A DNA stretch of 64,000 bases, taken from assembly GCA_021825585.1 (NCBI GenBank), contig JAKAGT010000002.1, forward strand, positions 124,001 through 188,000, in the 5' to 3' direction. The number at the start of each line of letters is the position of its first letter. The stretch's first letter is position 1. A program made the translations under genes and the position numbers. This document shows, one piece after another, positions 27,533 through 36,085 of this stretch. The DNA comes from Bacteroidota bacterium. GTDB taxonomy: Bacteria > Bacteroidota > Ignavibacteria > Kryptoniales > JAKASW01. The notes under the pieces are model-generated. The model was not told where the DNA came from, made no database searches, and saw only the letters and a program-made list of their open reading frames with translations.

Positions 27533-28980
27533 CTCTCTTTCAACAAAGCAGGCCTTTCGTTATAAAGTCTGATTATCAATTCTCCGAAGAGCGTGTTGGC
27601 CCAGGCAAACCAGCTTCTTGTGAATTTGGCGGGGTCGTTTTCATCGAACGACTCATGCATGAAGCCTGTGCCGGCGCTCGAAGCGACGAGCGTTTTCACG
27701 CACGTTTTAATTTCGTCTTCCCTCGTTGTCGTGAGCGCCCGCACCATTATGCTAATCGGCCATATTTTTCCGGGACCTGTGTGAGGACTTCCGACTCCCT
27801 CACCTGCAGTCCCCTTGCAAAAATATGGATTGTCGCCGCTCAGCACAAACGATCTCGTATTCTGGTATAAGGGGTCGCTTTCGGCCACTGTCCCCAGATA
27901 CGGCATTGAAAGCAGGCTGGGAATATTTGCGTCATCCATGAATAGTCTGTCGTCGAAACCGTCGACTTCATACGCGAGCATTTCTCCGTAATCCAGATGC
28001 TTTACTCTCGCGTATGCCTCCAGGGCAGACTCGACTTCGTTCGCAAGGTCGAGACATTCGCCCGCAAAGGCATGATCGCCGGCAATATTTTCAAACATCT
28101 CCGCCAGACGTTTAAGTGACAACACGGCAAAATAATTGGATGGGACAAGGAACGGAAAGATCGTCGCATCGTCCGAAGGCCTGAACATAGAGCAGATCAG
28201 CCCTACCGGCTTGATTGGATTCCCATATCCGCCTCCCGCCTGAGTATCGGTTTGCGTAGCTGTGATTCTCTGAAATTTGTACGGCCCGTGTCCGTGTTTC
28301 CGCTGCTGCTGTTTGAAGGTCGTAACGACAAGTTTCATGGCTTCCCGCCACTTTCCGTCGAAGGGGGCAGTGTCGCCGGTTGTTTTCCAGTAGCCGTAGG
28401 CGAGCCTGATCGGATAGCACAACGAATCGATTTCCCACTTTCTTTCATGGAGTCCGGGTTTCATCTCGGTCAGGTCCTTGTCCCAGGGACTTCCCGTCGG
28501 GCCATAATTGAACGCGTTCGCATAAGGATCGAGCAGGATGCACTTCGTCTGCCGGTTTATCACCCCTTCGATGAGCTGGCGCAATTTCCTGTCGTCTTTT
28601 GTCAACGGCAGGTACGGCCAGACCTGCGCGCTGGAGTCTCGCAGCCACATCGCATCGATGTCGCCTGTTATCACAAACGTGTCCGGTCTTTCATCCAGGA
28701 TCTGGAACTGCACGGTGGTGTCGAGAGTATTCGGGTAACAATTCTCGAATATCCAACCCAGCTCTTCGTTGCCGATACTCTTTCTTACTCTCTTTATTTC
28801 TTCCTCGACCGCCTCGCTCACGAATTTCCTTTTGTCGGGGGCCGGCCTCCTGCTGATATAGCGCGTGTCGTCCGTCACCAGTGAAATCGATGATGCCGAT
28901 TTGATGGTCCTTTTTCCGAGAATGGACAACCCGGCAACCGCCATCCCGCCGGTTTTTATGAAGTTTCTTCTCGATGTCAT
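27529..28980 (-). CDS. GH125 exo-alpha-1,6-mannosidase, Tat-exported
   Basis: 483 residues from the ATG at 28980, chosen over an upstream GTG because GAGG lies 5 bases before it. It begins TSRRNFIKTGGMAVAG, a twin-arginine signal. GH125 motifs are clear: ELGWIFENCYPNTLDTTV, VITGDIDAMWLRDSSAQVWP (catalytic acid region), LLDPYANAFNYG, KWEIDSLCYPIRLAYGYW, MFRPSDDATIFPF, LFMDDANIPSLLSMPYLG and FMHESFDENDP followed by FTRSWFAWANTLFGELI. The enzyme removes alpha-1,6-linked mannose from non-reducing ends. It is coupled by ATGA overlap to the following alpha/beta-hydrolase and is part of the mannose-directed portion of the block with GH92. Confidence 0.96.
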   Translation of the reverse strand: MTSRRNFIKTGGMAVAGLSILGKRTIKSASSISLVTDDTRYISRRPAPDKRKFVSEAVEEEIKRVRKSIGNEELGWIFENCYPNTLDTTVQFQILDERPDTFVITGDIDAMWLRDSSAQVWPYLPLTKDDRKLRQLIEGVINRQTKCILLDPYANAFNYGPTGSPWDKDLTEMKPGLHERKWEIDSLCYPIRLAYGYWKTTGDTAPFDGKWREAMKLVVTTFKQQQRKHGHGPYKFQRITATQTDTQAGGGYGNPIKPVGLICSMFRPSDDATIFPFLVPSNYFAVLSLKRLAEMFENIAGDHAFAGECLDLANEVESALEAYARVKHLDYGEMLAYEVDGFDDRLFMDDANIPSLLSMPYLGTVAESDPLYQNTRSFVLSGDNPYFCKGTAGEGVGSPHTGPGKIWPISIMVRALTTTREDEIKTCVKTLVASSAGTGFMHESFDENDPAKFTRSWFAWANTLFGELIIRLYNERPALLKER

Positions 28981-29056
28981 GTGCACCTCTCGCTTGTTTC
29001 TGAAATCAGAATCACATGATGCGGCAGGCAGAACATTTCCGGATGCCGCGATATTT

Positions 29057-32000
29057 TCATTTCAACATCGTGATAGGATTGCCTTCGGTAGCGGCGATTA
29101 TTTTGCCGCTGCTGCGATCGATGAGCGCCAAACGCGTTCGCCCCGCCCCGACCGATACGCTGTACTCGTGCGTGCCTGCGAAAATATCCCTGTCAGAGTT
29201 CGCCGAAGACTCATTCACAAGTACCACGAGCGAATAATTTCCTGTGTCCAGGACTCTCGAAGCCACAGGTGTACTGTATCGGTGGACTCGAACGCCTGCA
29301 TACTTGAGGACGCTGTCAAGCAAGGCAATCAGCGGGGCCCTCTGGGACGCGTACTCCAGTGGAAGAGCTTCCTGGAGAATATTTCCCTTCAGGCTGTCGA
29401 GCTGCGGTGCGTCGCTCTTTCTCAGATACTGGTGCTCCAGATCGCCGAACGTAACGAATACATCCCTGCCGTTCTTCATTTCCCAATTCGTCGGCTCGTA
29501 ATGGCTCACCGGAGCGCTCACGTGGTTCAAGCCGAGAAGGAGAAAATCCTTCGACAGCTTGCCGTATTCGTTTCCTTCGACCGCTCCGGTGAAAAGTATC
29601 TTCGTCCCGTTTTTCGAAGCATGGTATAATTCGACCGATGCCGAATCGTAGAGCATTTCGGCGTCGGGGACGATAATCAGCCTCGCGTCCTTCAAACGAT
29701 CCGGAGTCAGCTTGTATTCCGATAGAATCTCCGGGACTATCCCGAATTTCTCGGCAAGCACTCTCACAATCCTCTGGACACCCAGCATGCTGTTCTGCTG
29801 GCCGGAGAACATCTTCGAATCGGGGCTCACGAGTATGACGGGATTCGCCCGGTAGTCGCCCAGATATGGTTGTGCCTTCTTGAAAAAGGAGGCAAACTCC
29901 TCCAGTACTTCAATTTCTATTTTAAAGGTCCCGTCGGGCCGCTCGAACCCGATAACCGCTTCGTTGTCTATCGGCTGATACGGATTGATGTTCCATGCCC
30001 ATTCGAGAACTCCGGCGCCTTCACCCTGAAAAGCATATGCGAACTTCCTCTCGAGCAGATTCCTGGCTGCAACCGGCGAGCGCCAGGCATTCCCGTCGAT
30101 GTCCTCCAGCCGCATCAGGCCTGTTTCGGAAACAATGTTAGGTTCCTCGGGAACCTTCGTCGATGCGACATCCCACAGGAGATTATCGTTGAACCACCAT
30201 GTGTGGATCGAGGTGTAATCGAGCGAAGGATAGAAGAACTGCTGCTTCGGCCGCGTCATCGTTCCGCCCTCGTCCTGGCCGAGCGTGACGAGTTCATCAC
30301 CGCCTGCATCGCGGATTGTCTGCCGCATTTCCGCCGCCCATCCGGCAACTACCGACTGAGTAAATCTATCGAAGTCGAGCCCCTTCCTCGGGTTGCGGTT
30401 TCCTCTCACCTGTTCATAAGTCAGGTCCGCCGCATTCGGGACGGAGGACACATTGTCCTTTCCATCGCGCCAGTCGTCGAGTGTCTTCTCCGCATCGTTG
30501 CCGTGCGTCCTGAGCACCCACTTTTGCCATGCTTCCTGTTCGTACTTGTCGCCGACGGGAAGATTGTTCCAGAGCCGGTCGGGAGGCGAATAAGAAGGCT
30601 CGTTTATGAGGTCGTAGTTTATCCATCCGACATTCCTGTAACGTGAGGCTATGAGCGTCACGAAGGCGTCCTGCCACCCGAGCGCACGCGGATCAACGTA
30701 TGGATTTGAACCACCGTCCATGGGAGGAGAGAATGCAAAGAGGTTGAAGCAGACCACTATGTCGTGCTTGGCTGCCGTGAGAACGAAGGCGTCGAGTGCC
30801 CTGAGAAAACCCTCGTCTACTGCGCCGCGGCTAAGCATCAGCCTTTTCCAGCCCGTCCAGATTCCGGTGCGGACGAAGTTCACGCCGAGTCTTTGCATCC
30901 TGGCGAAGTCTTTATTCCATAGATACGGGTTCGGTTCGAGGAGGAATTCCCTGTCGACGTCGGATGCCATGTAAGTCGTTCCCACTATCGGAAACACCTT
31001 GCCGCCTCTAAGCAGCCAGTCTTTGGATACCGACAGCGGCGGAGCCGATTGCAACAATTTCCTGTCCATCACCCAGAAGCCAGTTGTGACAGAATCCGGC
31101 TTCCGGTTATCCTCAGTGTTTGCTACATCCACAGTGTATAGACCCGGCGCGAGTGCCTTCATGCTTCTTACAGCAACCTCACCCGTCGAAAAGCCATTGG
31201 TACCGACCAGACCGGTCGCACCTTCGAAAACGATTGACCCCTTCGGGCTTTTCACTACGACATGTACTGTAGAAGAAGCCTTCAGATTATCACCAAGCCC
31301 GGGTTTCATTTGATTAATTCTTACGATGGGGATCTCCCCCTTGTCCACGCACGCGTGAACCGGCAGTGCCTCCAGCAGACTCGCTCCTTCCAGGGCAAGA
31401 TCAACGCACTTCCTGATCGCCGCGGCATCCAGCTTCAGGTCGGAAGGTTCGAGTATCCATCTTCCACCGGCCGATGCGCCCTGAAGTCTGTCTATCTCGA
31501 GAAGCGGGCAGGCAACGGGCAAATTATTTCCGTTGACAACCTGGAGGAGCGGCCTCAGAACTGCGTCGCGCGGTCCGTCACTCCCGCCTTCGTCGGGGAA
31601 ATTTATCTTTGTGGCGAAGCGTACCGTCAGCTCAAATACTTCGGATGGAAGTACAAAATCAGAATGGCCGAAGCCTACACCCGGCAAAGAGATCATTCTT
31701 GACCCCTTGGAATAGAACGGAGACGAATCCAGAACTATCGAGTCGGCCGGGCCGATTAGAAGCTCATGGGCATAAGTCGGCTGAGGTGTCCCCATAATCC
31801 AGCTCCCGTGATCACCAAGTACGGGCTGGTGAAACGGGTAGCCTCCAAGGTAGACGAGACTACCACCGTTCGAGAGGAAGCCATGAATGGCATCCCATGC
31901 GCCGACGGGAAATGCACTGCCGTACGGCAGGACGAGGAGCCTGAAGTCAGAGACGTTGAGCTTTTCGTTCAGCTGTCTTACGCTGTGGAAATACTCGACG

Positions 32001-32185
32001 TTGAGACCATTGAGGGCGTGCTTGAGAGTCGCCGAGTTTATCCGCGGAGAATCGACCGTAGGGAATCCGTCCGACAGGAAACATGCCACTTTACCGTTTA
32101 GAGAGGCAGGCCCAGTCTGCGCATTAAGCTGGACCGCCATGAAAGTTGATGCGATGACCGCGAAAAATAGTACAAGTCTGGTCAT
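29057..32185 (-). CDS. Secreted GH-A clan glycoside hydrolase (GH5/GH42-like, family unassigned)
   Basis: 1042 residues from the ATG at 32185 with GGAGG upstream and a signal peptide (LVLFFAVIASTFMAVQLNA). A longer open frame runs back over the end of the GH3 gene but is only an overlap. The first ~200 residues look like a class I amidotransferase-like fold (LLVLPYGSAFP, FLSNGGSLVYLGG). A TIM barrel follows with the acid/base region WINYDLINEPS near 527 and the nucleophile region NIVSETGL near 685, both glutamates in the positions expected for clan GH-A. The C-terminal third again resembles a Rossmann-type and beta domain (ARLIIVPDAEMLYD). It probably cleaves a beta-glycosidic link in a beta-mannan, beta-glucan or galactan, but I cannot name the family. 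Confidence 0.78.
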   Translation of the reverse strand: MTRLVLFFAVIASTFMAVQLNAQTGPASLNGKVACFLSDGFPTVDSPRINSATLKHALNGLNVEYFHSVRQLNEKLNVSDFRLLVLPYGSAFPVGAWDAIHGFLSNGGSLVYLGGYPFHQPVLGDHGSWIMGTPQPTYAHELLIGPADSIVLDSSPFYSKGSRMISLPGVGFGHSDFVLPSEVFELTVRFATKINFPDEGGSDGPRDAVLRPLLQVVNGNNLPVACPLLEIDRLQGASAGGRWILEPSDLKLDAAAIRKCVDLALEGASLLEALPVHACVDKGEIPIVRINQMKPGLGDNLKASSTVHVVVKSPKGSIVFEGATGLVGTNGFSTGEVAVRSMKALAPGLYTVDVANTEDNRKPDSVTTGFWVMDRKLLQSAPPLSVSKDWLLRGGKVFPIVGTTYMASDVDREFLLEPNPYLWNKDFARMQRLGVNFVRTGIWTGWKRLMLSRGAVDEGFLRALDAFVLTAAKHDIVVCFNLFAFSPPMDGGSNPYVDPRALGWQDAFVTLIASRYRNVGWINYDLINEPSYSPPDRLWNNLPVGDKYEQEAWQKWVLRTHGNDAEKTLDDWRDGKDNVSSVPNAADLTYEQVRGNRNPRKGLDFDRFTQSVVAGWAAEMRQTIRDAGGDELVTLGQDEGGTMTRPKQQFFYPSLDYTSIHTWWFNDNLLWDVASTKVPEEPNIVSETGLMRLEDIDGNAWRSPVAARNLLERKFAYAFQGEGAGVLEWAWNINPYQPIDNEAVIGFERPDGTFKIEIEVLEEFASFFKKAQPYLGDYRANPVILVSPDSKMFSGQQNSMLGVQRIVRVLAEKFGIVPEILSEYKLTPDRLKDARLIIVPDAEMLYDSASVELYHASKNGTKILFTGAVEGNEYGKLSKDFLLLGLNHVSAPVSHYEPTNWEMKNGRDVFVTFGDLEHQYLRKSDAPQLDSLKGNILQEALPLEYASQRAPLIALLDSVLKYAGVRVHRYSTPVASRVLDTGNYSLVVLVNESSANSDRDIFAGTHEYSVSVGAGRTRLALIDRSSGKIIAATEGNPITMLK

Positions 32186-32271
32186 TCCGAAAATTCCTCC
32201 GCGCGAATTATCGACGAACAGGTGTGAAGAGATATTCATTATTCCGATCAATATTAAGCAAGTGTACCATA

Positions 32272-34980
32272 TTATTCCACGACCCTCACGACTTTGGTAA
32301 GCCGGATATCGCGGGAGGAGGCGCCCACCTGAAGCCGGTACTTTCCATGGGCTACCGTGTATTCGTTCGTCTTCGAATCGTAGAGCTTGAAAGACCGAAC
32401 AGGAATAAGGAGATTGACGGTTATCGTCTCTCCTTTCTTGATACTGACACGGTCGAATCCAACCAGCGACTTTATAGGCTTGGGTCCCTTCGACGTCAGG
32501 TTCCTGACATACACCTGCACGACTTCGTCGCCATTCCACTCTCCCGCATTTCGGACCTTCACGGATAAATTCAGCGTGTCACTGGATTTCGCCCGGGTCT
32601 TGTTCAGCTTGAGGTCAGAATAATCAAATTTGGTGTAGCTCAAGCCGAATCCGAAAGGATAGAGCGGTTTCCCTTCGAAATAGCGATAGGTCCTTCCCTG
32701 CATGCTGTAATCGGTGAAAGGCGGGAGGTCCCGGACAGTTCTGTAGAACGTGACGGGGAGCCGCCCGGCCGGGTCGTAATCTCCGAAGAGGACGTCTGCA
32801 ACCGCGTTGCCACCCTCTTCACCCGGATACCAGGAATCCAAAATTGCAGGGATGTGCTTCTCCTCCCAATCGACTGCAAGCGCACTCCCCCCCACGAGAA
32901 CGAGAACGACCTTCTTTCCCGTCTTATGCAGCGCTTTCAGGAGGGCTTCTTCGCCGGCGGGAAGTCTTAACCTCGTCCTGTCGCCGCCCTTGAATCCCGG
33001 GAGGTTAATATTGTTGTTTTCTTCGCTCTCCAGCTGCGGTGAAATACCGGCGACTGCAATGAGAACATCAGATTTCTTTGCGAGTGCGACCGCACTATCA
33101 ATGAGGCTTTGCCTTGCCGGCAATTTCGGAATCAGATGCCACTGAAATCTGATTCCCGCAAAATCTCCACTGTCGGCGTATTCAATCTTCACGTTGTATT
33201 TTTTTCCCTTTTGCAGCGACACGGTCTCTGACTTGAAGACATTAATCTGGTAAGGATTCCAATTGTCGACGATCAGCTTCCCGTCAAGGTAAAGTCTCCC
33301 CCTCTCATCCGTTACGATCCCGAGTTTATACTCTCCCGTGACCGCCGGCGTGAGAACTCCGGTCCATCTCAATGAGAAGTAATGAGGCGGGACCCCTTTG
33401 CCGGGCGAGTTCAGCCCCCAGTACGGAGACATTACTGTGTCTACCCTCGTCAGGATCGGCTCACCTTTCAGGTCTGGATTATCATAATACTCGGCATAGA
33501 GGCCGTGAAGGGGGAGATCCCCTACCGGCGTCAAATATTGACTCCCTATGGTCACGGGATTGTCAATCCTGTCTTCGGGCATGTTGTAGCCCGTCGCAAA
33601 CCTGACTTTGACGTCCGGCCCCAGCTTGTTCTTTATTCCCCGAAGAATATCCACAGGGTTTGACGGTGTACCATGATAATCGCCGAGCAGAACATTCAGG
33701 TCCGTAGCATAAGCTCCGACAACGGCGACGGACTTCAGGCTTTTGCTGAGAGGGAGCGTATTTCCGTCGTTTTTCAGGAGCACGATGCTTTCATCGGCTA
33801 CCTTTCTGGCAAGCTCCTGATGAGCAGGGGTGTTGTTGTCTGCAATGGTAATAGTGTCATAAGGAACCGCCCCTTTCGGATCGAACATGCCGAGTTTCAA
33901 GCGTGCCATCATCAGCCTGGTTACCGCCGTGTCGATATCTTTTTCCGAAACCATCCCGTCCTTCACAGCCTGTGGGAGAGTGGAGTATTCACCGCCGCAT
34001 GCCAGATCGCACCCTGCTTTGACTGCAAGAGCCGAAGCCGCAGCCAGACCAGGTGCAAACTTGTGGCCGCGATAGATATCTCCGATGGCTCCGCAGTCCG
34101 AAACCACATATCCCTTGAATCCCCACTTATCCCTCAAGAGATAGGTAAGGAGGAACGGATTCGCACAGCACGGGATGCCGTTGATACTGTTGTAGGCGCC
34201 CATTACCGAATAAGCTCCTCCTTCTCTCACCGCTGCTTCGAAGGCAGGCAAATATGTATCGTACCAGTCGCTTTTGCTGACCGTCGCACTGAAAGTATGC
34301 CTGAGCGGTTCCGGCCCGCTGTAGGCATCGAAGTGTTTAGGCGTCGCGATGACCTTGAAGTATTTGGGATTGTTCCCCTGTAAGCCCCTGACGAACGCAA
34401 CGGCCATTTCGGAAGTCAAGTACGGATCCTCCCCGTACGTTTCCTGCCCCCTGCCCCATCTCGGGTCGCGGTCGATATTTATGTTCGGAGCCCAGAAAGT
34501 GAGCCCCTTGTACCTTTCATGCTCCCCCTTCGAAATAGCATAATTGTATTTTGCCCTTGCCTCGGTCGATATGACTTCAGCTTCCTTGTAGATGAGCTCC
34601 GGATCCCAGGTCGCCGCCATTCCGATTGCCTGTGGAAAAACTGTGGCTATCCCGTTTCTCGCAACTCCATGAAGGCATTCACTCCACCAGTTGTAAACGG
34701 GAATGCCGAACGAAGGGACCGCCCGCGAGTAATTTTGCATCTGTGAAATTTTCTCGCTAAGGGTCATCCTCGAGACGAGATCCACTGCTCGAGCTTGGAA
34801 GGAAAGGCTGGTATCGAGGTATGACGGGACGGCTTTATTCCCGTTTCCACCCGGCGTATTCCCGCCGTTGTCCACTGCAGTCTGGGTCGAAGTACTCTGT
34901 GCCGTCGCGTTGCGGGTGAGTCCGACAGCTAAAATCAACGCGGTGACCAGCGTGTATATACTGAACAAGATATGTTTCAA
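32272..34980 (-). CDS. GH3 beta-glycosidase with PA14 insert (first of three GH3)
   Basis: 902 residues. The start is taken as the TTG at 34980 because AAGGG stands 6 bases upstream and a signal peptide begins there (KHILFSIYTLVTALILAVG); another TTG at 35007 has no ribosome site. The layout is a GH3 N-domain (VYNWWSECLHGVARNG, NINIDRDPRWGRGQETYGED, HFDAYSGPE, nucleophile aspartate in YVVSDCGAIGD near 292), a GH3 C-domain split by a PA14 domain at about 485-620 (LHGLYAEYYDNPDLKG, GRLYLDGKLIVDNW), and a fibronectin III-like end (YPFGFGLSYTKFDYSDLKL). This type includes beta-glucosidases and xylan 1,4-beta-xylosidases and hydrolyses oligosaccharides in the periplasm. A palindrome overlaps its possible -10 box. 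Confidence 0.93.
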   Translation of the reverse strand: MKHILFSIYTLVTALILAVGLTRNATAQSTSTQTAVDNGGNTPGGNGNKAVPSYLDTSLSFQARAVDLVSRMTLSEKISQMQNYSRAVPSFGIPVYNWWSECLHGVARNGIATVFPQAIGMAATWDPELIYKEAEVISTEARAKYNYAISKGEHERYKGLTFWAPNINIDRDPRWGRGQETYGEDPYLTSEMAVAFVRGLQGNNPKYFKVIATPKHFDAYSGPEPLRHTFSATVSKSDWYDTYLPAFEAAVREGGAYSVMGAYNSINGIPCCANPFLLTYLLRDKWGFKGYVVSDCGAIGDIYRGHKFAPGLAAASALAVKAGCDLACGGEYSTLPQAVKDGMVSEKDIDTAVTRLMMARLKLGMFDPKGAVPYDTITIADNNTPAHQELARKVADESIVLLKNDGNTLPLSKSLKSVAVVGAYATDLNVLLGDYHGTPSNPVDILRGIKNKLGPDVKVRFATGYNMPEDRIDNPVTIGSQYLTPVGDLPLHGLYAEYYDNPDLKGEPILTRVDTVMSPYWGLNSPGKGVPPHYFSLRWTGVLTPAVTGEYKLGIVTDERGRLYLDGKLIVDNWNPYQINVFKSETVSLQKGKKYNVKIEYADSGDFAGIRFQWHLIPKLPARQSLIDSAVALAKKSDVLIAVAGISPQLESEENNNINLPGFKGGDRTRLRLPAGEEALLKALHKTGKKVVLVLVGGSALAVDWEEKHIPAILDSWYPGEEGGNAVADVLFGDYDPAGRLPVTFYRTVRDLPPFTDYSMQGRTYRYFEGKPLYPFGFGLSYTKFDYSDLKLNKTRAKSSDTLNLSVKVRNAGEWNGDEVVQVYVRNLTSKGPKPIKSLVGFDRVSIKKGETITVNLLIPVRSFKLYDSKTNEYTVAHGKYRLQVGASSRDIRLTKVVRVVE

Positions 34981-35011
34981 GGTCCACCCTTCGATTTGTA
35001 TTTGCAATATT

Positions 35012-35045
35012 GCAGTTATATTAACTGCCGCTTCGTTTGATTCAA
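35012..35045 (-). promoter_or_regulatory. Possible promoter with overlapping palindrome before GH3
   Basis: On the minus strand TTGAAT (35045-35040) is followed after 17 bases by AATATA (35022-35017), a fair sigma70-like pair. A perfect 17-base palindrome (GCAGTTATATTAACTGC, 35012-35028) covers the -10 box, and a second, 10-base palindrome GCAATATTGC follows at 35004-35013. They could be a regulator site for the GH3 gene. Confidence 0.4.
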
Positions 35046-35112
35046 ATAGAGGTCGCTCTTTTCCGCAAAACCGGATCTGATGTGCCTTTGCACTGATGCA
35101 TTTGGACGACAG

Positions 35113-35448
35113 CTACCGTGATTTTCTCTCACCAACTTCATTCTCCGGTTCGCATTTGGCCCGCCATAAGAGGTCGGCCCTGAAGGACTTGCCGTTTTGA
35201 AAGAATTTGTTCCCGAAGATGTCAAATGTGCGATCAGTCGGATGCGCCCGCAGCTGGGGCGTCATGAGTCTCGGCCGGAAAAGTTGAGAAGCAGGGATCA
35301 GCGCCTTCTTAACTCCGGGCCCCTTCATAAAGACGGCGAGGGAGTCCGAGCCGGCACGCTGGAAATAATCCACGGAGATGGGATGATGCCCCTTTGCCAG
35401 CACGACAGTTCCGCTTTTCTCCGTAAGCCCGTGCAAGCCGTTGTTGTC
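35113..35448 (-). pseudogene. Fossil: second half of a PA14-type domain
   Basis: A minus-strand frame open from 35520 to a stop at 35113 contains VDNNGLHGLTEKSGTVVL and HPISVDYFQRAGSDSLAVFM followed by GPGVKKALIPASQLF. This is the typical second half of a PA14 domain (ligand-binding aspartate/asparagine, then the HPI...YF...G...L.V...GP core). The first half, signal peptide and any catalytic domain are absent, and the remaining residues to the stop are not recognisable. It is probably the tail of a lost glycosidase or binding protein. Confidence 0.5.
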
Positions 35449-36085
35449 GACGCCATGCGGTATGTCGCCCCGAGGAATCCGGCGGTGGAGGATATCATGG
35501 TTAACCTGCTGCCGAATCACGCACTAAAGCCGCTCAGTTCGCGAAGATCTCGTCGATAAACATCCATGCCTTCTGCCCCCCGCCCGGATTCGGGCAGTGG
35601 ATACTGAAATTCGACGGCATCAGTGACAAGATGCTTGGAGATTCCCGGGGTTATGGTCGAATCGAATACGCCTATTACCACATGGCCTCAGATGCCGGAA
35701 TAGAAATGAAAGAGTGCAGACTTTTCGAGGAGGGGGGACGTGCCCACTTCATGACCAGAAGATTCAACAGGGAGGAAAACGGCGGCAAGCTCCACATGCA
35801 GTCGCTTTGCGGCCTGGCTCACTACGACTACAACTTGTCGGGGTAGTTAAACAATGGCCGGACTATGCCCGGGCCGCAGGCGTACAGGACGACAGGATGG
35901 AATACATCGCATCAACGCAGATGACAACGATCTGACGCCGACTTCGCCGGGGAATCGGGAGAAAAGCCAACCCGGCACAAAGGCGTGGACATCGCACTGA
36001 CACGGACTTCTCGTCGCCGCGCTTTTCTCCGGATATGCAGGGGGCACCGCCCTAGCGCATCAAGTCAAGTTACTACGCTATTTCA
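35449..36085. other. Gene graveyard between two GH3 genes
   Basis: No intact gene. Besides the PA14 fragment on one side and the HipA fragment at 35571-35846 inside, the stretch 35847-36085 shows only short broken frames; a few residues near 35895-35925 (WNTSHQ) may be the remains of a more distal HipA segment. Confidence 0.4.
35571..35846 (+). pseudogene. Fossil: HipA-family toxin kinase fragment
   Basis: A plus-strand frame of 91 codons reads FCPPPGFGQWILKFDGIS, then GYGRIEYAYYHMASDAGIEM, ECRLFEEGGRAHFMTRRFNR and KLHMQSLCGLAHYDYNLSG before a TAG at 35844. This is the nucleotide-binding core of HipA kinases (usual forms: HWLLKFDG, RIEYAYxxMA, GRxHFMTRRFDR, LHMQSLCALAHYD). The N-terminal domain, the catalytic HxxN/DxxPAxD segments and the partner antitoxin HipB are absent, so it cannot act. 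It is the only recognisable plus-strand coding remnant in the window, which suggests arrival by insertion and later decay. Confidence 0.7.

Noticed and set aside
32186-32539. N-terminal extension of the GH-A enzyme frame over the end of the GH3 gene
   Set aside because: The frame is open but overlaps conserved GH3 sequence in another phase; a ribosome site and signal peptide begin at 32185.
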